Shown piece by piece: positions 8,731 through 16,807 of a DNA stretch of 64,000 bases. How positions within the stretch are numbered: the stretch's first letter is position 1; each line of letters starts with the position of its first letter. The position numbers and the translations under genes were made by a program. The stretch covers positions 1 to 64,000 of the forward strand of contig JAGOAX010000003.1 of the NCBI GenBank assembly GCA_017983695.1. The letters run 5' to 3'. The DNA is from Ferruginibacter sp. GTDB taxonomy: Bacteria > Bacteroidota > Bacteroidia > Chitinophagales > Chitinophagaceae. The notes beneath the pieces were generated by a model. It was not told where the DNA came from. It worked only from the letters and a program-made list of their open reading frames with translations, and searched no databases.

Positions 8731-10089
8731 CTATGGTTTACCCGGTTTTAATTCAAACCTTATCGATGCATTGTTCCTTAAATCTGCTGATAACCTTACT
8801 TCATAACGGCTAAAACCATCTGTTATTATCATTAATGCCGTGTTTGGCGGAATGCTTCCCAGGTTATCGGCATACAACACCAATTCGTTTGTTTTACCTG
8901 CAACAAGGTCTACATTAAAAGCATAGGCTTTTGCGGTTAAGGATTTATTATCCACCACCAGGGTTTTATTAAAATACACCGAAACAACATCATTATCAAT
9001 TTCCCCATCATCATATAATTCCACTTTTATCTTATCGCTTTTTACCTGCAATACCTGTATGTCTTTGGTGGGCCTGCTTTCTAATTCGGCCGGAAGCTTT
9101 TTTTCTTCTTCTTTAGGTTTTACATCTCCGTTTGATGATGTGCTTCTGTTAGAGTTTTCAATTTGATTTTTGTAACGGATTACTGCAGCTGTTATGGCTT
9201 CTGCAATTTCCTGCTGGCCTTCCTGGCTGTTTAAATAGCGTTCATCTTCAGGATTATTAATAAAACCGGTTTCTACTAAAATAGCCGGCATGTTGGTAGA
9301 TTGTAAAACCCTTATCCCAACCTGGCGTTGGTTTACGCCTAATGCTGCCCTTCCTGTTTTTTCCACTGCATCATTTACCATTTTAGCTAATAAGTCACTT
9401 CTTTCCTGGAAACGCTTTGCATAAATATTTGCCAGTGTTCTTCCTTCCGGAGTATTAAAATCAAAGTTATTGAAGGCAGAATCTGTACCATCTGTTTCAA
9501 TTTCAAAATCTTCGCCACCATCCATAATAGCTTTTAATTTATCACTGGTTTTATGGGCCGCAAATATCCAAACGCTGGTACCTTTTCTTGTTAAGGGCAG
9601 TTTGAAATATTCATAAACAGGTACTGTAACTGTGTAGGGGTGCTTTATTTTTTTTCTCTTTTTTCCTTTACCGGTGTAGGTATATTTATAACGGGTTTCT
9701 TCTCTAGTACCTATTTGTCTTTTGCCGGTTTTTAATGGTCCGCTGTCTGCATGAATACAAATAAAAAGTTGCCCCCCCAACTGGTTGGCTATTCTTGCTT
9801 TTTCATTAGGGTCCTGGTAAACATCTGTTGTCCTGGTAGGTAATGTGGCTACATCGGGCAATTGCTTTTTTAATTCTGCAACTAATTTAAGGGAGATGGC
9901 TAGTGTAATATCTTTTTCTTTTGAACGCAGTGAATTTTCATATTGGCCTGTGGCACCGGGATCTCTCGATCCGCCATGGCCAGCATCAACAACTATAGTG
10001 GTTAATTTTTTTTGTGAAAAAGTATTGGATATTATTAACAAATGAAAAGCAGCAAGTAAACAAAAAACAGGCACTTTGTTTTTCAACAT
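8731..10089 (-). CDS. N-acetylmuramoyl-L-alanine amidase with an extra C-terminal domain
   Basis: The 452-residue product has a signal peptide, then an Amidase_3 catalytic domain (about residues 28-300). This zinc enzyme cuts the bond between MurNAc and the peptide stem of peptidoglycan. Zinc-site motifs are VVDAGHGG (H38), the CIHADS histidine and the glutamate of VETGFINNPEDE. A basic insert (GKGKKRKKIKHP, about residues 145-156) interrupts the domain. After a polar linker comes a domain of about 105 residues with LYDDGEIDND and YADNLGSIPPNTALM, which is found again in the secreted protein at 50143-51201. The ATG at 10089 is preferred over a TTG two codons upstream. The gene is divergent from lptD, with an 86-base shared upstream region. 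Confidence 0.92.
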   Translation of the reverse strand: MLKNKVPVFCLLAAFHLLIISNTFSQKKLTTIVVDAGHGGSRDPGATGQYENSLRSKEKDITLAISLKLVAELKKQLPDVATLPTRTTDVYQDPNEKARIANQLGGQLFICIHADSGPLKTGKRQIGTREETRYKYTYTGKGKKRKKIKHPYTVTVPVYEYFKLPLTRKGTSVWIFAAHKTSDKLKAIMDGGEDFEIETDGTDSAFNNFDFNTPEGRTLANIYAKRFQERSDLLAKMVNDAVEKTGRAALGVNQRQVGIRVLQSTNMPAILVETGFINNPEDERYLNSQEGQQEIAEAITAAVIRYKNQIENSNRSTSSNGDVKPKEEEKKLPAELESRPTKDIQVLQVKSDKIKVELYDDGEIDNDVVSVYFNKTLVVDNKSLTAKAYAFNVDLVAGKTNELVLYADNLGSIPPNTALMIITDGFSRYEVRLSADLRNNASIRFELKPGKP

Positions 10090-10155
10090 GTTCAAAAGGT
10101 TTATGGGGAGTTAGTAATTATATTAATATTCACAATTTCATTCTGTTATTATGGC

Positions 10156-10163
10156 TATTTTTG
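10156..10163 (+). promoter_or_regulatory. Putative -7 promoter element of the LptD-like gene
   Basis: TATTTTTG fits TAnnTTTG and lies 12 bases before the ATG at 10176, which would give a leader of only about six bases. No clear TTTG is seen at the -33 distance. Confidence 0.4.
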
Positions 10164-10175
10164 CCACTCAAACTT

Positions 10176-12938
10176 ATGAACCAACTGTACAAAGGTAAGG
10201 CAAAATATATATTGACATGGGCTTTAGCACTGCTGGTTGCAGGTACAACGCTGTATGGCGGCCATAACGGTTTTCTTGCACCTTACTTTCACAGTAATTT
10301 AACTACTGATACTATTCCTAAAAAGAAAAAGCCTGCCAATACCAATACAGTTATTCTTCCTGCAGCAGCAGATACACCGCCGGTAAAAAAAAATACAGAC
10401 AGTTTTTTATTGAAAAATGAGGCTGATACTTTTAACAGGAAAAAGATTGATACGCTTATAAATGTTGCAGACACCATTCAATTTAAAACTTCTAAAGATT
10501 CTTTAGACGCACCGGTAACTTACCATGCAGATGATTCGATGGTGCTGGATGTACCTACAAATAAAATAATACTGTACGGTAAAAAAACAAGTGTAAAGTA
10601 TGTAGATAATAACCTTGAAGCACCACATATTGAATTTGACCAGAAGACAAATCTGGTAAGCGCTTATCTAGTTAAGGACAGTACGGGTAAAGTAATTTCA
10701 TTTCCTACTTTTAAACAGGGCGAATTTGTATCGGTAAGCGACTCTATTACTTTTAATATGAAAAGTGGAAAGGGGCTTACCAAACGAACTTATACCAAGG
10801 AGGACGAAATTTTTATTATTGGCGAAACAATTAAAAAAGTTGATGCCAATACTTTTTATGCATACCGGGGAAATTTTACCACCTGTAATTTAGATACGCC
10901 TCACTTTGCATTTGTAAGCAAGCGTATAAAATTCATTAATAAAAAAATGGCCTTTACCGGCCCCGTTCACCCCGAAGTGGAGGGGATTCCTTTACCGGTA
11001 TCATTGCCATTCGGGATATTTCCTTTGTCGAAGGGAAGGCATTCGGGTTTAATAGCGCCAACGTTTACTGCCAACGAACAATTGGGTTTGGCATTGGAAG
11101 GCATTGGATATTATAAAATATTAAGTGATCATTGGGATGCGGTGGCAAGAGGTACCATTTATTCTTACGGTGGCTGGACGGCAAGCTTAAATCCACGATA
11201 CTATAAACGCTATCATTACCAGGGAAACTTTAATATAAATGTGCAGAATTTCAGGGATATAGATAAATCAGGATCAAAAAGTTTTAATGTTACCTGGTCG
11301 CATTCTGCCGATACCAAATCCAGGCCGGGTGTAACTTTTAGTGCTAATGTAAATGCAGGCAGCAGTAAATTCAATTCATCAGTACCTAATAGTCCGCAGC
11401 GTAATTTTCAAAACCAACTGAATTCTTCTATTACTTACTCAAAAGTGTGGAAGGATAAACCATATAACTTAACGGTAAGTGCTAATCATAATCAAAACAC
11501 TTCACAAAAATTAATTAACCTTAATTTACCCGATATTGGCTTTAATGTAAATACTTTATACCCCTTTAGAAGAAAAGAAGTAACTGGCGAATATAAATGG
11601 TACGAAAACCTTGGAGTAGCTTTAAACACCAATGCAAAAAGCCTTACTTATTTTTATGATACTGCAAGTAATATCAGCAAGCAGCTGATTGATAATTTGC
11701 AGTATGGCGCAAGTCATAATGTGCCTATTAGTTTATCACTGCCTCCTCTGGGCCCGGTGCAAATCGGGCCATCAATAAGTTACCAGGAGTATTGGTATCA
11801 AAATAAAGTAGTGCAAAGCTGGAACAGTACCACAAAAAAAGTAGACACTACAGTTAAGAAAGGTTTTTATGCAGCAAGAGAAATGTCATATGGTGTATCG
11901 GGTACCACAAGGATATTTGGCATGATTGCTTTTAAGAAAAACAGCAAGATACAGGCCATCCGTCACGAAATAAGACCAAGCTTTGGGTTTAGTTATCACC
12001 CGGATATGAATGGAAAAGATCATTATTCGGTACAAATAGACACCACCGGGAAAAACTTTGCCAGGCATTCTGTTTACGCTGGTAATATTTTTTCAGCCTT
12101 TGGCGAAGGTAGAAGCGGTGCTATAACTTTTGGTATTGATAATAACCTGCAGATGAAAGTAAAAAGTAAAAAAGATACCGGCGAAGCGGCAATAAAAAAA
12201 GTAACATTGATAGATGGGTTTAGCATCAACAGCAGTTACAATTTACTGGCCGATTCATTTAAGCTGGCTCCTTTTGCAATTTCTATACGTACCAATTTAT
12301 TCGATAAAATAAGTATTACAGCAAGCGGAACCACCATGCCTTATCAAACAGATAGCAAAGGAGATTTTGTAGATAAACTGGTATGGAATAAAAAACCACT
12401 TTCCTTAGGTACACTTACCAATGGGTCCGTTTCTTTACAAACCAGTTTTAAGGGAGGTGATAAAAATGAAAAATTAGCAACGGAGAATCTTGACAATCCA
12501 CAGGATGTAAATCCGCAAAATGGTATGCCTTTGGATGAATACCAGCAAGAGGCCGCCTATATGAGTAAAAACCCAGGTGAGTTTGCAAATTTTAATATTC
12601 CATGGAGCCTCAGTTTTTCATATGCTTTATCTTATAACAGGCAGCGTAAACCTGATTACAGCGGATATAAATCCAGTATTTCTCAAAATATAAACTGGAA
12701 CGGTACTTTAAATCTTACTGCAAAATGGCAAATTGGTTTAAATGGCTTTTATGATATTACCACAAAAGAATTAGGTTCTTTAAGTATGTATTTAACAAGG
12801 GAAATGCATTGCTGGCAAATGGCGATAAATATTTCGCCTGTGGGCAGGTACAGGTTTTTTAATATCAGCATCAGCCCTAAATCGGGTATTCTACGTGATT
12901 TAAAAATAAACCGCACAAGATATTTTTATGATCTGTAG
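10176..12938 (+). CDS. lptD: LptD-like outer-membrane LPS assembly protein
   Basis: The 920-residue protein has an N-terminal hydrophobic export segment and a Pro/Lys/Thr-rich region. A strand-rich OstA-like part follows (about residues 120-260, with KIILYGKKTSVKY and FNMKSGKG). A long C-terminal part has dense amphipathic strands typical of a 20-plus strand outer-membrane barrel. LFPLSK-like and GHSGLIAPTF-like segments (FGIFPLSKGRHSG, APTFTANEQLG) are familiar in Bacteroidota LptD-like proteins. LptD places LPS into the outer leaflet. An in-frame extension back to 10014 exists but overlaps the divergent amidase gene, has no signal peptide and lies upstream of the -7 element, so ATG 10176 is used. 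The neighbouring OstA-like and MCE genes agree with an envelope lipid-transport role. Confidence 0.87.
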   Translation: MNQLYKGKAKYILTWALALLVAGTTLYGGHNGFLAPYFHSNLTTDTIPKKKKPANTNTVILPAAADTPPVKKNTDSFLLKNEADTFNRKKIDTLINVADTIQFKTSKDSLDAPVTYHADDSMVLDVPTNKIILYGKKTSVKYVDNNLEAPHIEFDQKTNLVSAYLVKDSTGKVISFPTFKQGEFVSVSDSITFNMKSGKGLTKRTYTKEDEIFIIGETIKKVDANTFYAYRGNFTTCNLDTPHFAFVSKRIKFINKKMAFTGPVHPEVEGIPLPVSLPFGIFPLSKGRHSGLIAPTFTANEQLGLALEGIGYYKILSDHWDAVARGTIYSYGGWTASLNPRYYKRYHYQGNFNINVQNFRDIDKSGSKSFNVTWSHSADTKSRPGVTFSANVNAGSSKFNSSVPNSPQRNFQNQLNSSITYSKVWKDKPYNLTVSANHNQNTSQKLINLNLPDIGFNVNTLYPFRRKEVTGEYKWYENLGVALNTNAKSLTYFYDTASNISKQLIDNLQYGASHNVPISLSLPPLGPVQIGPSISYQEYWYQNKVVQSWNSTTKKVDTTVKKGFYAAREMSYGVSGTTRIFGMIAFKKNSKIQAIRHEIRPSFGFSYHPDMNGKDHYSVQIDTTGKNFARHSVYAGNIFSAFGEGRSGAITFGIDNNLQMKVKSKKDTGEAAIKKVTLIDGFSINSSYNLLADSFKLAPFAISIRTNLFDKISITASGTTMPYQTDSKGDFVDKLVWNKKPLSLGTLTNGSVSLQTSFKGGDKNEKLATENLDNPQDVNPQNGMPLDEYQQEAAYMSKNPGEFANFNIPWSLSFSYALSYNRQRKPDYSGYKSSISQNINWNGTLNLTAKWQIGLNGFYDITTKELGSLSMYLTREMHCWQMAINISPVGRYRFFNISISPKSGILRDLKINRTRYFYDL

Positions 12939-12971
12939 ATATTGATTTAAAAGTTTTTGAACTAATACAGT

Positions 12972-13004
12972 CCTAAACTTCTAAACCTCTAAGCTCCTAA
13001 ACTT
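12972..13004. repeat. Short degenerate tandem repeat between lptD and the acyltransferase gene
   Basis: Four imperfect copies of a unit close to CTAAACTT stand in a row: CCTAAACTT, CTAAACCT, CTAAGCT and CCTAAACTT. The repeat lies in the 86-base gap between two convergent genes, where no clear terminator hairpin is visible. Confidence 0.5.
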
Positions 13005-13024
13005 TTCATACCACAAACTCAATA

Positions 13025-13762
13025 CTAGCTATTATTTACATAATACGCTTTCATTGCTTCAAATACTTTTTCCTTAAGTTCTTTAGCAGTTATATTTTCG
13101 GCAGATACGGCCGGCAAAAAATGCATTTTTAAACGGGTAGGCAACAGGTAGAAAAATTTATTTACCGGCATTGCTTTTTTTGTACCGGTAATAACACAGG
13201 GCATAATATTTTTTTTTGTATCTGTTGCCAGTTTAAAAGCACCATCGTAAAATTGTTTCAATGGTTCGCTGGTTCTGTTACGGGTGCCTTCGGGATAAAT
13301 GCACATGTGAATACCATTTGCTAATACGGCTTTCATCGCTTCATAACTTTGTATGCGGCTTTTTTCATTTTTACGGTCAACCAAAACAGACCCTCTTTTA
13401 TAAAACAATCCAAACAGAGGTACTTTGGCAAATGATGCTTTAGCAATGGTTTTATTTGCACCCGGTACATAAGGCGCCGATAAAGGCACATCCAGTAAAG
13501 CATTGTGGTTAAAAACAATTACATAATTTTCATTGCCGATAAAATTTTCTTTTCCTGTTACTTTAACAGGGCAACCCACTAATGGTAACCAGATATCCAT
13601 CCAGAATTTAGAAACCTTGATAAAATAGTATTGGCCTTTAACCGGATCAGTAATAAGATAAGCCAGCATGGAGGGAATGAAGATGATTAAAAATGTAAGC
13701 ACAAAACTAACCAGTCCCCATAATGCCCATATTCTTGCAAAAATATTTTTAAACGTATTCAT
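13025..13762 (-). CDS. plsC: 1-acyl-sn-glycerol-3-phosphate acyltransferase (PlsC family)
   Basis: The 245-residue protein has a long N-terminal membrane segment (about residues 13-37), then the acyltransferase motif H86-x4-D91 in FNHNALLD and the glycerophosphate-binding motif YPEGTRNR (E157, G158, T159). These match the PlsC family, which adds the second acyl chain to lysophosphatidate in phospholipid synthesis at the inner membrane. The length is normal. It follows ung on the same strand by 21 bases, so the two may share a transcript. Some close relatives acylate other lipids (for example ornithine lipids), so the acceptor is inferred from the family. Confidence 0.9.
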   Translation of the reverse strand: MNTFKNIFARIWALWGLVSFVLTFLIIFIPSMLAYLITDPVKGQYYFIKVSKFWMDIWLPLVGCPVKVTGKENFIGNENYVIVFNHNALLDVPLSAPYVPGANKTIAKASFAKVPLFGLFYKRGSVLVDRKNEKSRIQSYEAMKAVLANGIHMCIYPEGTRNRTSEPLKQFYDGAFKLATDTKKNIMPCVITGTKKAMPVNKFFYLLPTRLKMHFLPAVSAENITAKELKEKVFEAMKAYYVNNS

Positions 13763-13783
13763 AAATTGATTTGATAATTGAAT

Positions 13784-14467
13784 TTATGGCGATAATAATT
13801 TCCAGTCTATTGGAGAAATCCCCTGCTTTACCAATAGTTCATTTGTTTTTGAAAAATGTTTGCAACCAAAAAAGCCTGTATGTGCCGAAAAAGGAGAGGG
13901 GTGAGCAGCTTTTAAAACAAAGTGCCTGGTTTCATCAATCAGTATTTGTTTTTCCTGGGCAAATTTCCCCCATAATAAAAAAACGATGCCGGTTTTTTCA
14001 TCAGATATTTTTTGAATTACGGCATTGGTAAAATCGGCCCAGCCAAAATTAGCATGGCTGAAAGGTTCATTGGCTCTTACTGTAAGTGCGGCATTTAATA
14101 ATAACACACCCTGCTCTGCCCAACGGGTTAAATTACCATATTGCAATGGCATGGCAACGCCTGTATCACTTTCTATCTCTTTAAAAATATTAACTAAGGA
14201 TGGCGGTGGCTTAATGCCATTAGGTACCGAAAAACTTAAACCATGTGCCTGCCCTGGGCCATGGTAGGGATCCTGGCCAATTATAACCACTTTTAATTTT
14301 GAAAAAGGAGTTTGATTAAAGGCATTAAAAATAAGTGGTCCCGGCGGGTATATAGTTTTACCAGCTGCTTTTTCAGTTTTTAAAAAAGTAACTACCTGCT
14401 GAAAATACGGTTTGGTAAATTCATTTTTTAAAACGGCTTTCCACGAAGGTTCCATTTGTACATCCAT
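13784..14467 (-). CDS. ung: Uracil-DNA glycosylase
   Basis: The 227-residue protein is the normal length for family 1 uracil-DNA glycosylase, which removes uracil from DNA to start base excision repair. The water-activating loop GQDPYHGPGQAHGLSFSVP is complete, with D66 as the catalytic residue. The C-terminal loop HPSPFSAHTGFFG carries the conserved histidine and the residues that push into the minor groove. The first ATG (14467) is used; a second ATG four codons in is also possible. The gene is the last chromosomal gene before the 329-base region that precedes PUL 1. Confidence 0.97.
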   Translation of the reverse strand: MDVQMEPSWKAVLKNEFTKPYFQQVVTFLKTEKAAGKTIYPPGPLIFNAFNQTPFSKLKVVIIGQDPYHGPGQAHGLSFSVPNGIKPPPSLVNIFKEIESDTGVAMPLQYGNLTRWAEQGVLLLNAALTVRANEPFSHANFGWADFTNAVIQKISDEKTGIVFLLWGKFAQEKQILIDETRHFVLKAAHPSPFSAHTGFFGCKHFSKTNELLVKQGISPIDWKLLSP

Positions 14468-14492
14468 TAATCAGCAATTTGCATAAAAATAC

Positions 14493-14518
14493 AAAAGCTT
14501 AGATATATCGAAGCTTTT
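14493..14518. terminator. AAAAGCTT hairpin next to the tRNA-like fragment
   Basis: AAAAGCTT (14493-14500) pairs with AAGCTTTT (14511-14518) across a 10-base loop. The hairpin just downstream of tRNA-Arg at 40559-40591 contains the same AAAAGCTT/AAGCTTTT core, so this may be an old tRNA terminator. No flanking gene points into it now except as a remnant. Confidence 0.45.
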
Positions 14519-14535
14519 ATGTGACCCGGATCGGA
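14515..14535 (-). repeat. Copy of tRNA-Arg 3' end (possible attachment-site remnant, left)
   Basis: These 21 bases equal 40589-40609 at 19 positions; both differences are C here for T there (14525 and 14532). The matching copy covers the last 14 bases of the tRNA-Arg(TCT) gene and 7 flanking bases. Both copies have the same orientation, as expected for the two ends of an island inserted at the tRNA 3' end. Similarity stops after 14535. Confidence 0.5.
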
Positions 14536-14639
14536 CAATTTTGGAAGCTTTTCGTATTAGATTTAGCCAGCTTACTAATATTTTACCTGTAAGTAAGATT
14601 TGAAAATTCTTCAGTTTACTTTATTGCTTGCAACCAGAT

Positions 14640-14680
14640 AACCTTTTTAATTTTTATTGTAATTAAAAATTAAAAAGGTT
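14640..14680. repeat. 17-bp perfect AT-rich inverted repeat
   Basis: Bases 14640-14656 are the exact reverse complement of 14664-14680, with a 7-base loop. The arms run AACC, T5, AA, T5, A. It lies 117 bases before the sigma-factor start codon. It could be a bidirectional terminator left from a lost gene, or a structured regulatory site. Confidence 0.6.
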
Positions 14681-14796
14681 AAATCCGTTATTATGCAATT
14701 ACCGGGCATAGGAAATACTGATATCTATCATATTTCTACTTTCTACTGCTTTAAGCAGAATACAAAAAAAAATCTTATTTTTATGTTGATTGCTAA

Positions 14797-15381
14797 ATGA
14801 AAGATTACCTGCTATATGATAATCTATCGCTTTTAGAACTTCTTTCTAAAAATGATGAGTCCGCTTTCACGGAGTTGTACAACCGTTTCTGGAAAAAATT
14901 ATTTACTATCGCTTATAACAGGTTAAAAGAGGTTGAAGCTGCCGAGGATATTGTACATGATGTATTTGCAGGCATATGGGCCAACAGGAAAGGGCTGCAA
15001 ATTGAATTTCTTGAAAATTATTTAGCAACTGCTACTAAATATGCAGTACTGGGTAAAATAAAAAAGAAAGAACTGGAAAGAATATACACTAATAGTACTC
15101 ATACTACTCCTGTATTTGAATTGCCTGTGGAAACAGCCTTGCATTACAAACAAATATTGGAAATTATTAAACATGAAGTGGATAAACTGCCAGAAAAATG
15201 CAGGCTTATATTTAAGTACAGTCGAAATGAAGGTATGCCCGTAAAAGAAATTGCAAAAGAACTACACATATCTCCAAAAACAGTGGAAAATCAGTTATAC
15301 AAAGCTGTAAAACAGCTTAAACTGGCCACTAAATCTTTTCTGCACTTCTTAATATCTCTATTGTTTATTTCTTTTTTCTAA
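14797..15381 (+). CDS. ECF RNA polymerase sigma factor (Bacteroidota FecI-like)
   Basis: The 194-residue protein has sigma region 2 (about residues 20-90, FTELYNRFWKKLFTIAYNRL and AEDIVHDVFAGIW) and sigma region 4 (about 120-180, LPEKCRLIFKYSRNEGM then the helix-turn-helix KEIAKELHISPKTVENQL). It lacks regions 1 and 3, as ECF factors do. The end is very hydrophobic (FLHFLISLLFISFF), which is often seen in this Bacteroidota subgroup. A FecR-type anti-sigma gene follows by 67 bases, then a SusC with an STN domain. The expected role is to switch on PUL 1 when the outer-membrane transporter senses its glycan. No promoter match was seen upstream. Confidence 0.94.
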   Translation: MKDYLLYDNLSLLELLSKNDESAFTELYNRFWKKLFTIAYNRLKEVEAAEDIVHDVFAGIWANRKGLQIEFLENYLATATKYAVLGKIKKKELERIYTNSTHTTPVFELPVETALHYKQILEIIKHEVDKLPEKCRLIFKYSRNEGMPVKEIAKELHISPKTVENQLYKAVKQLKLATKSFLHFLISLLFISFF

Positions 15382-15448
15382 GCTGAAAAAAATAATTTCC
15401 TTTCGCATGGGTGATTCACCTGCCTTAACACACCTGTAATATATAATT

Positions 15449-16633
15449 ATGCAAATTCCAGAAAATATATTAGTACTTATTAATAAGTACATAGCCGGAA
15501 CAGCTAACCCGGAAGAAAAACAAAGTTTAAATGAATGGTATTATTCATTTGACGATAGCAAAGTAGTAATACCAGCAAATGAACCGGATACAGAAGAGCA
15601 ATTGGCCGAGCGTATTAAAATGCGTTTGCAGCAAACCATACATGAATCAGATGAGACAGTTGTAATAAAACCCCGGCGTAAATGGCATTTGCCTGCTGCT
15701 GCCGCAGCAGTTATTCTTATTCTTCTTTCTGCCGGTACATACATACTGTTTAATTCTAAAACTGTTAAACAGGAAATTGCAAAAGCGGCACCTGTTAAAG
15801 CACCCCTTAAAAACGATATTGCTCCTGGTGGAAACAAAGCGATACTAACATTAGTGGATGGATCTACAGTAATATTAGACAGTGCATCAAATGGCATTAT
15901 CAGCCAACAAGGTAATGTTACTGTGCAAAAACTTGATAATGGTTTGCTGGCTTATACAATAGGTGGTAAAACCATCAATGAAAATGATGAGGCTTTTTAC
16001 AATACTATTACCACGCCACGTGGAGGGCAATACCAGGTTACTTTATCTGATGGTACAAAAGTTTGGTTGAATGCTTCGTCCTCTATCCGGTTTCCCGTAG
16101 TCTTTGCTGGCTTAGAGCGTAAAGTAGTAATAACCGGCGAAGCCTATTTTGAAGTTGCTAAAAATACGGCTATGCCTTTTAAAGTAAAAACTAATACTTC
16201 AGAAGTTGAAGTATTAGGTACGCATTTTAACGTAAATGCTTACGATGATGAGGCTGCAATAAAAACCACATTGCTTGAAGGAGCTGTAAAAGTATCAGCA
16301 ACAGGTAATACTGTTTTAAAACATCTTAAACCCGGCCAACAATCTGTAATAAATAAGGAAGGTAAAATAAATGTGGTTGACAATGCAGATACAGAAGAAG
16401 CGATGGCCTGGTTGAATGGACATTTTCAATTTAAAAGTGCTGACCTTAAATCTATCTTAAGGCAAATTTCCAGATGGTATGATGTGGATATTGAGTATAG
16501 AGGAAATGTAAGCCTGCATTTTACCGGGCAACTTACAAGAAATGAAAACGTGTCGAAGGTTTTTGAAGCTTTAGCATTGACCAATGAAGTACATTTTAAA
16601 ATAGATGGCAAAAAAATAATTGTTTCACCATAA
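15449..16633 (+). CDS. FecR-type anti-sigma factor
   Basis: The 394-residue protein has a cytoplasmic N-terminal part (about residues 1-75), which would bind the sigma factor, and one membrane segment (about 79-99, LPAAAAAVILILLSAGTY). A periplasmic FecR domain follows (about 185-285, TPRGGQYQVTLSDGTKVWLN and GEAYFEV). A C-terminal DUF4974-like domain (about 310-394) contains FQFKSADLKSILRQISRWY. This layout is standard for Bacteroidota PUL anti-sigma factors: the periplasmic part contacts the STN domain of the SusC partner and releases the sigma factor when substrate is bound. Gene order sigma, fecR, susC, susD supports this. Confidence 0.94.
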   Translation: MQIPENILVLINKYIAGTANPEEKQSLNEWYYSFDDSKVVIPANEPDTEEQLAERIKMRLQQTIHESDETVVIKPRRKWHLPAAAAAVILILLSAGTYILFNSKTVKQEIAKAAPVKAPLKNDIAPGGNKAILTLVDGSTVILDSASNGIISQQGNVTVQKLDNGLLAYTIGGKTINENDEAFYNTITTPRGGQYQVTLSDGTKVWLNASSSIRFPVVFAGLERKVVITGEAYFEVAKNTAMPFKVKTNTSEVEVLGTHFNVNAYDDEAAIKTTLLEGAVKVSATGNTVLKHLKPGQQSVINKEGKINVVDNADTEEAMAWLNGHFQFKSADLKSILRQISRWYDVDIEYRGNVSLHFTGQLTRNENVSKVFEALALTNEVHFKIDGKKIIVSP

Positions 16634-16807
16634 AATCGATTGCTATGACTTTATTATTTCCTGCCGGCAGTGATGGATAAAAATAGGGTACGTATTCAAA
16701 TAAAAAACCGGATTCCGTTTGCGGCGAAACCCGGCTATAATTTGAGTAGTATAATAAACTATATCTGTCTAAGACTGCTTATTATTTAACCAACTCAATA
16801 CAAATTT

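Larger units (their letters stand above)
14468..14796. other. 329-base gene-free region between ung and the sigma-factor gene
   Basis: The two flanking genes are transcribed away from each other, so this is an upstream region for both. It holds a hairpin at 14493-14518, a 21-base copy of the tRNA-Arg 3' end at 14515-14535, and a strong AT-rich inverted repeat at 14640-14680. No open frame or match to a TAnnTTTG promoter was found. Confidence 0.6.

Noticed and set aside
10014..10175. In-frame upstream extension of the LptD-like gene
   Set aside because: It overlaps the divergent amidase gene, gives no signal peptide at its start and lies upstream of the likely -7 element at 10156-10163.
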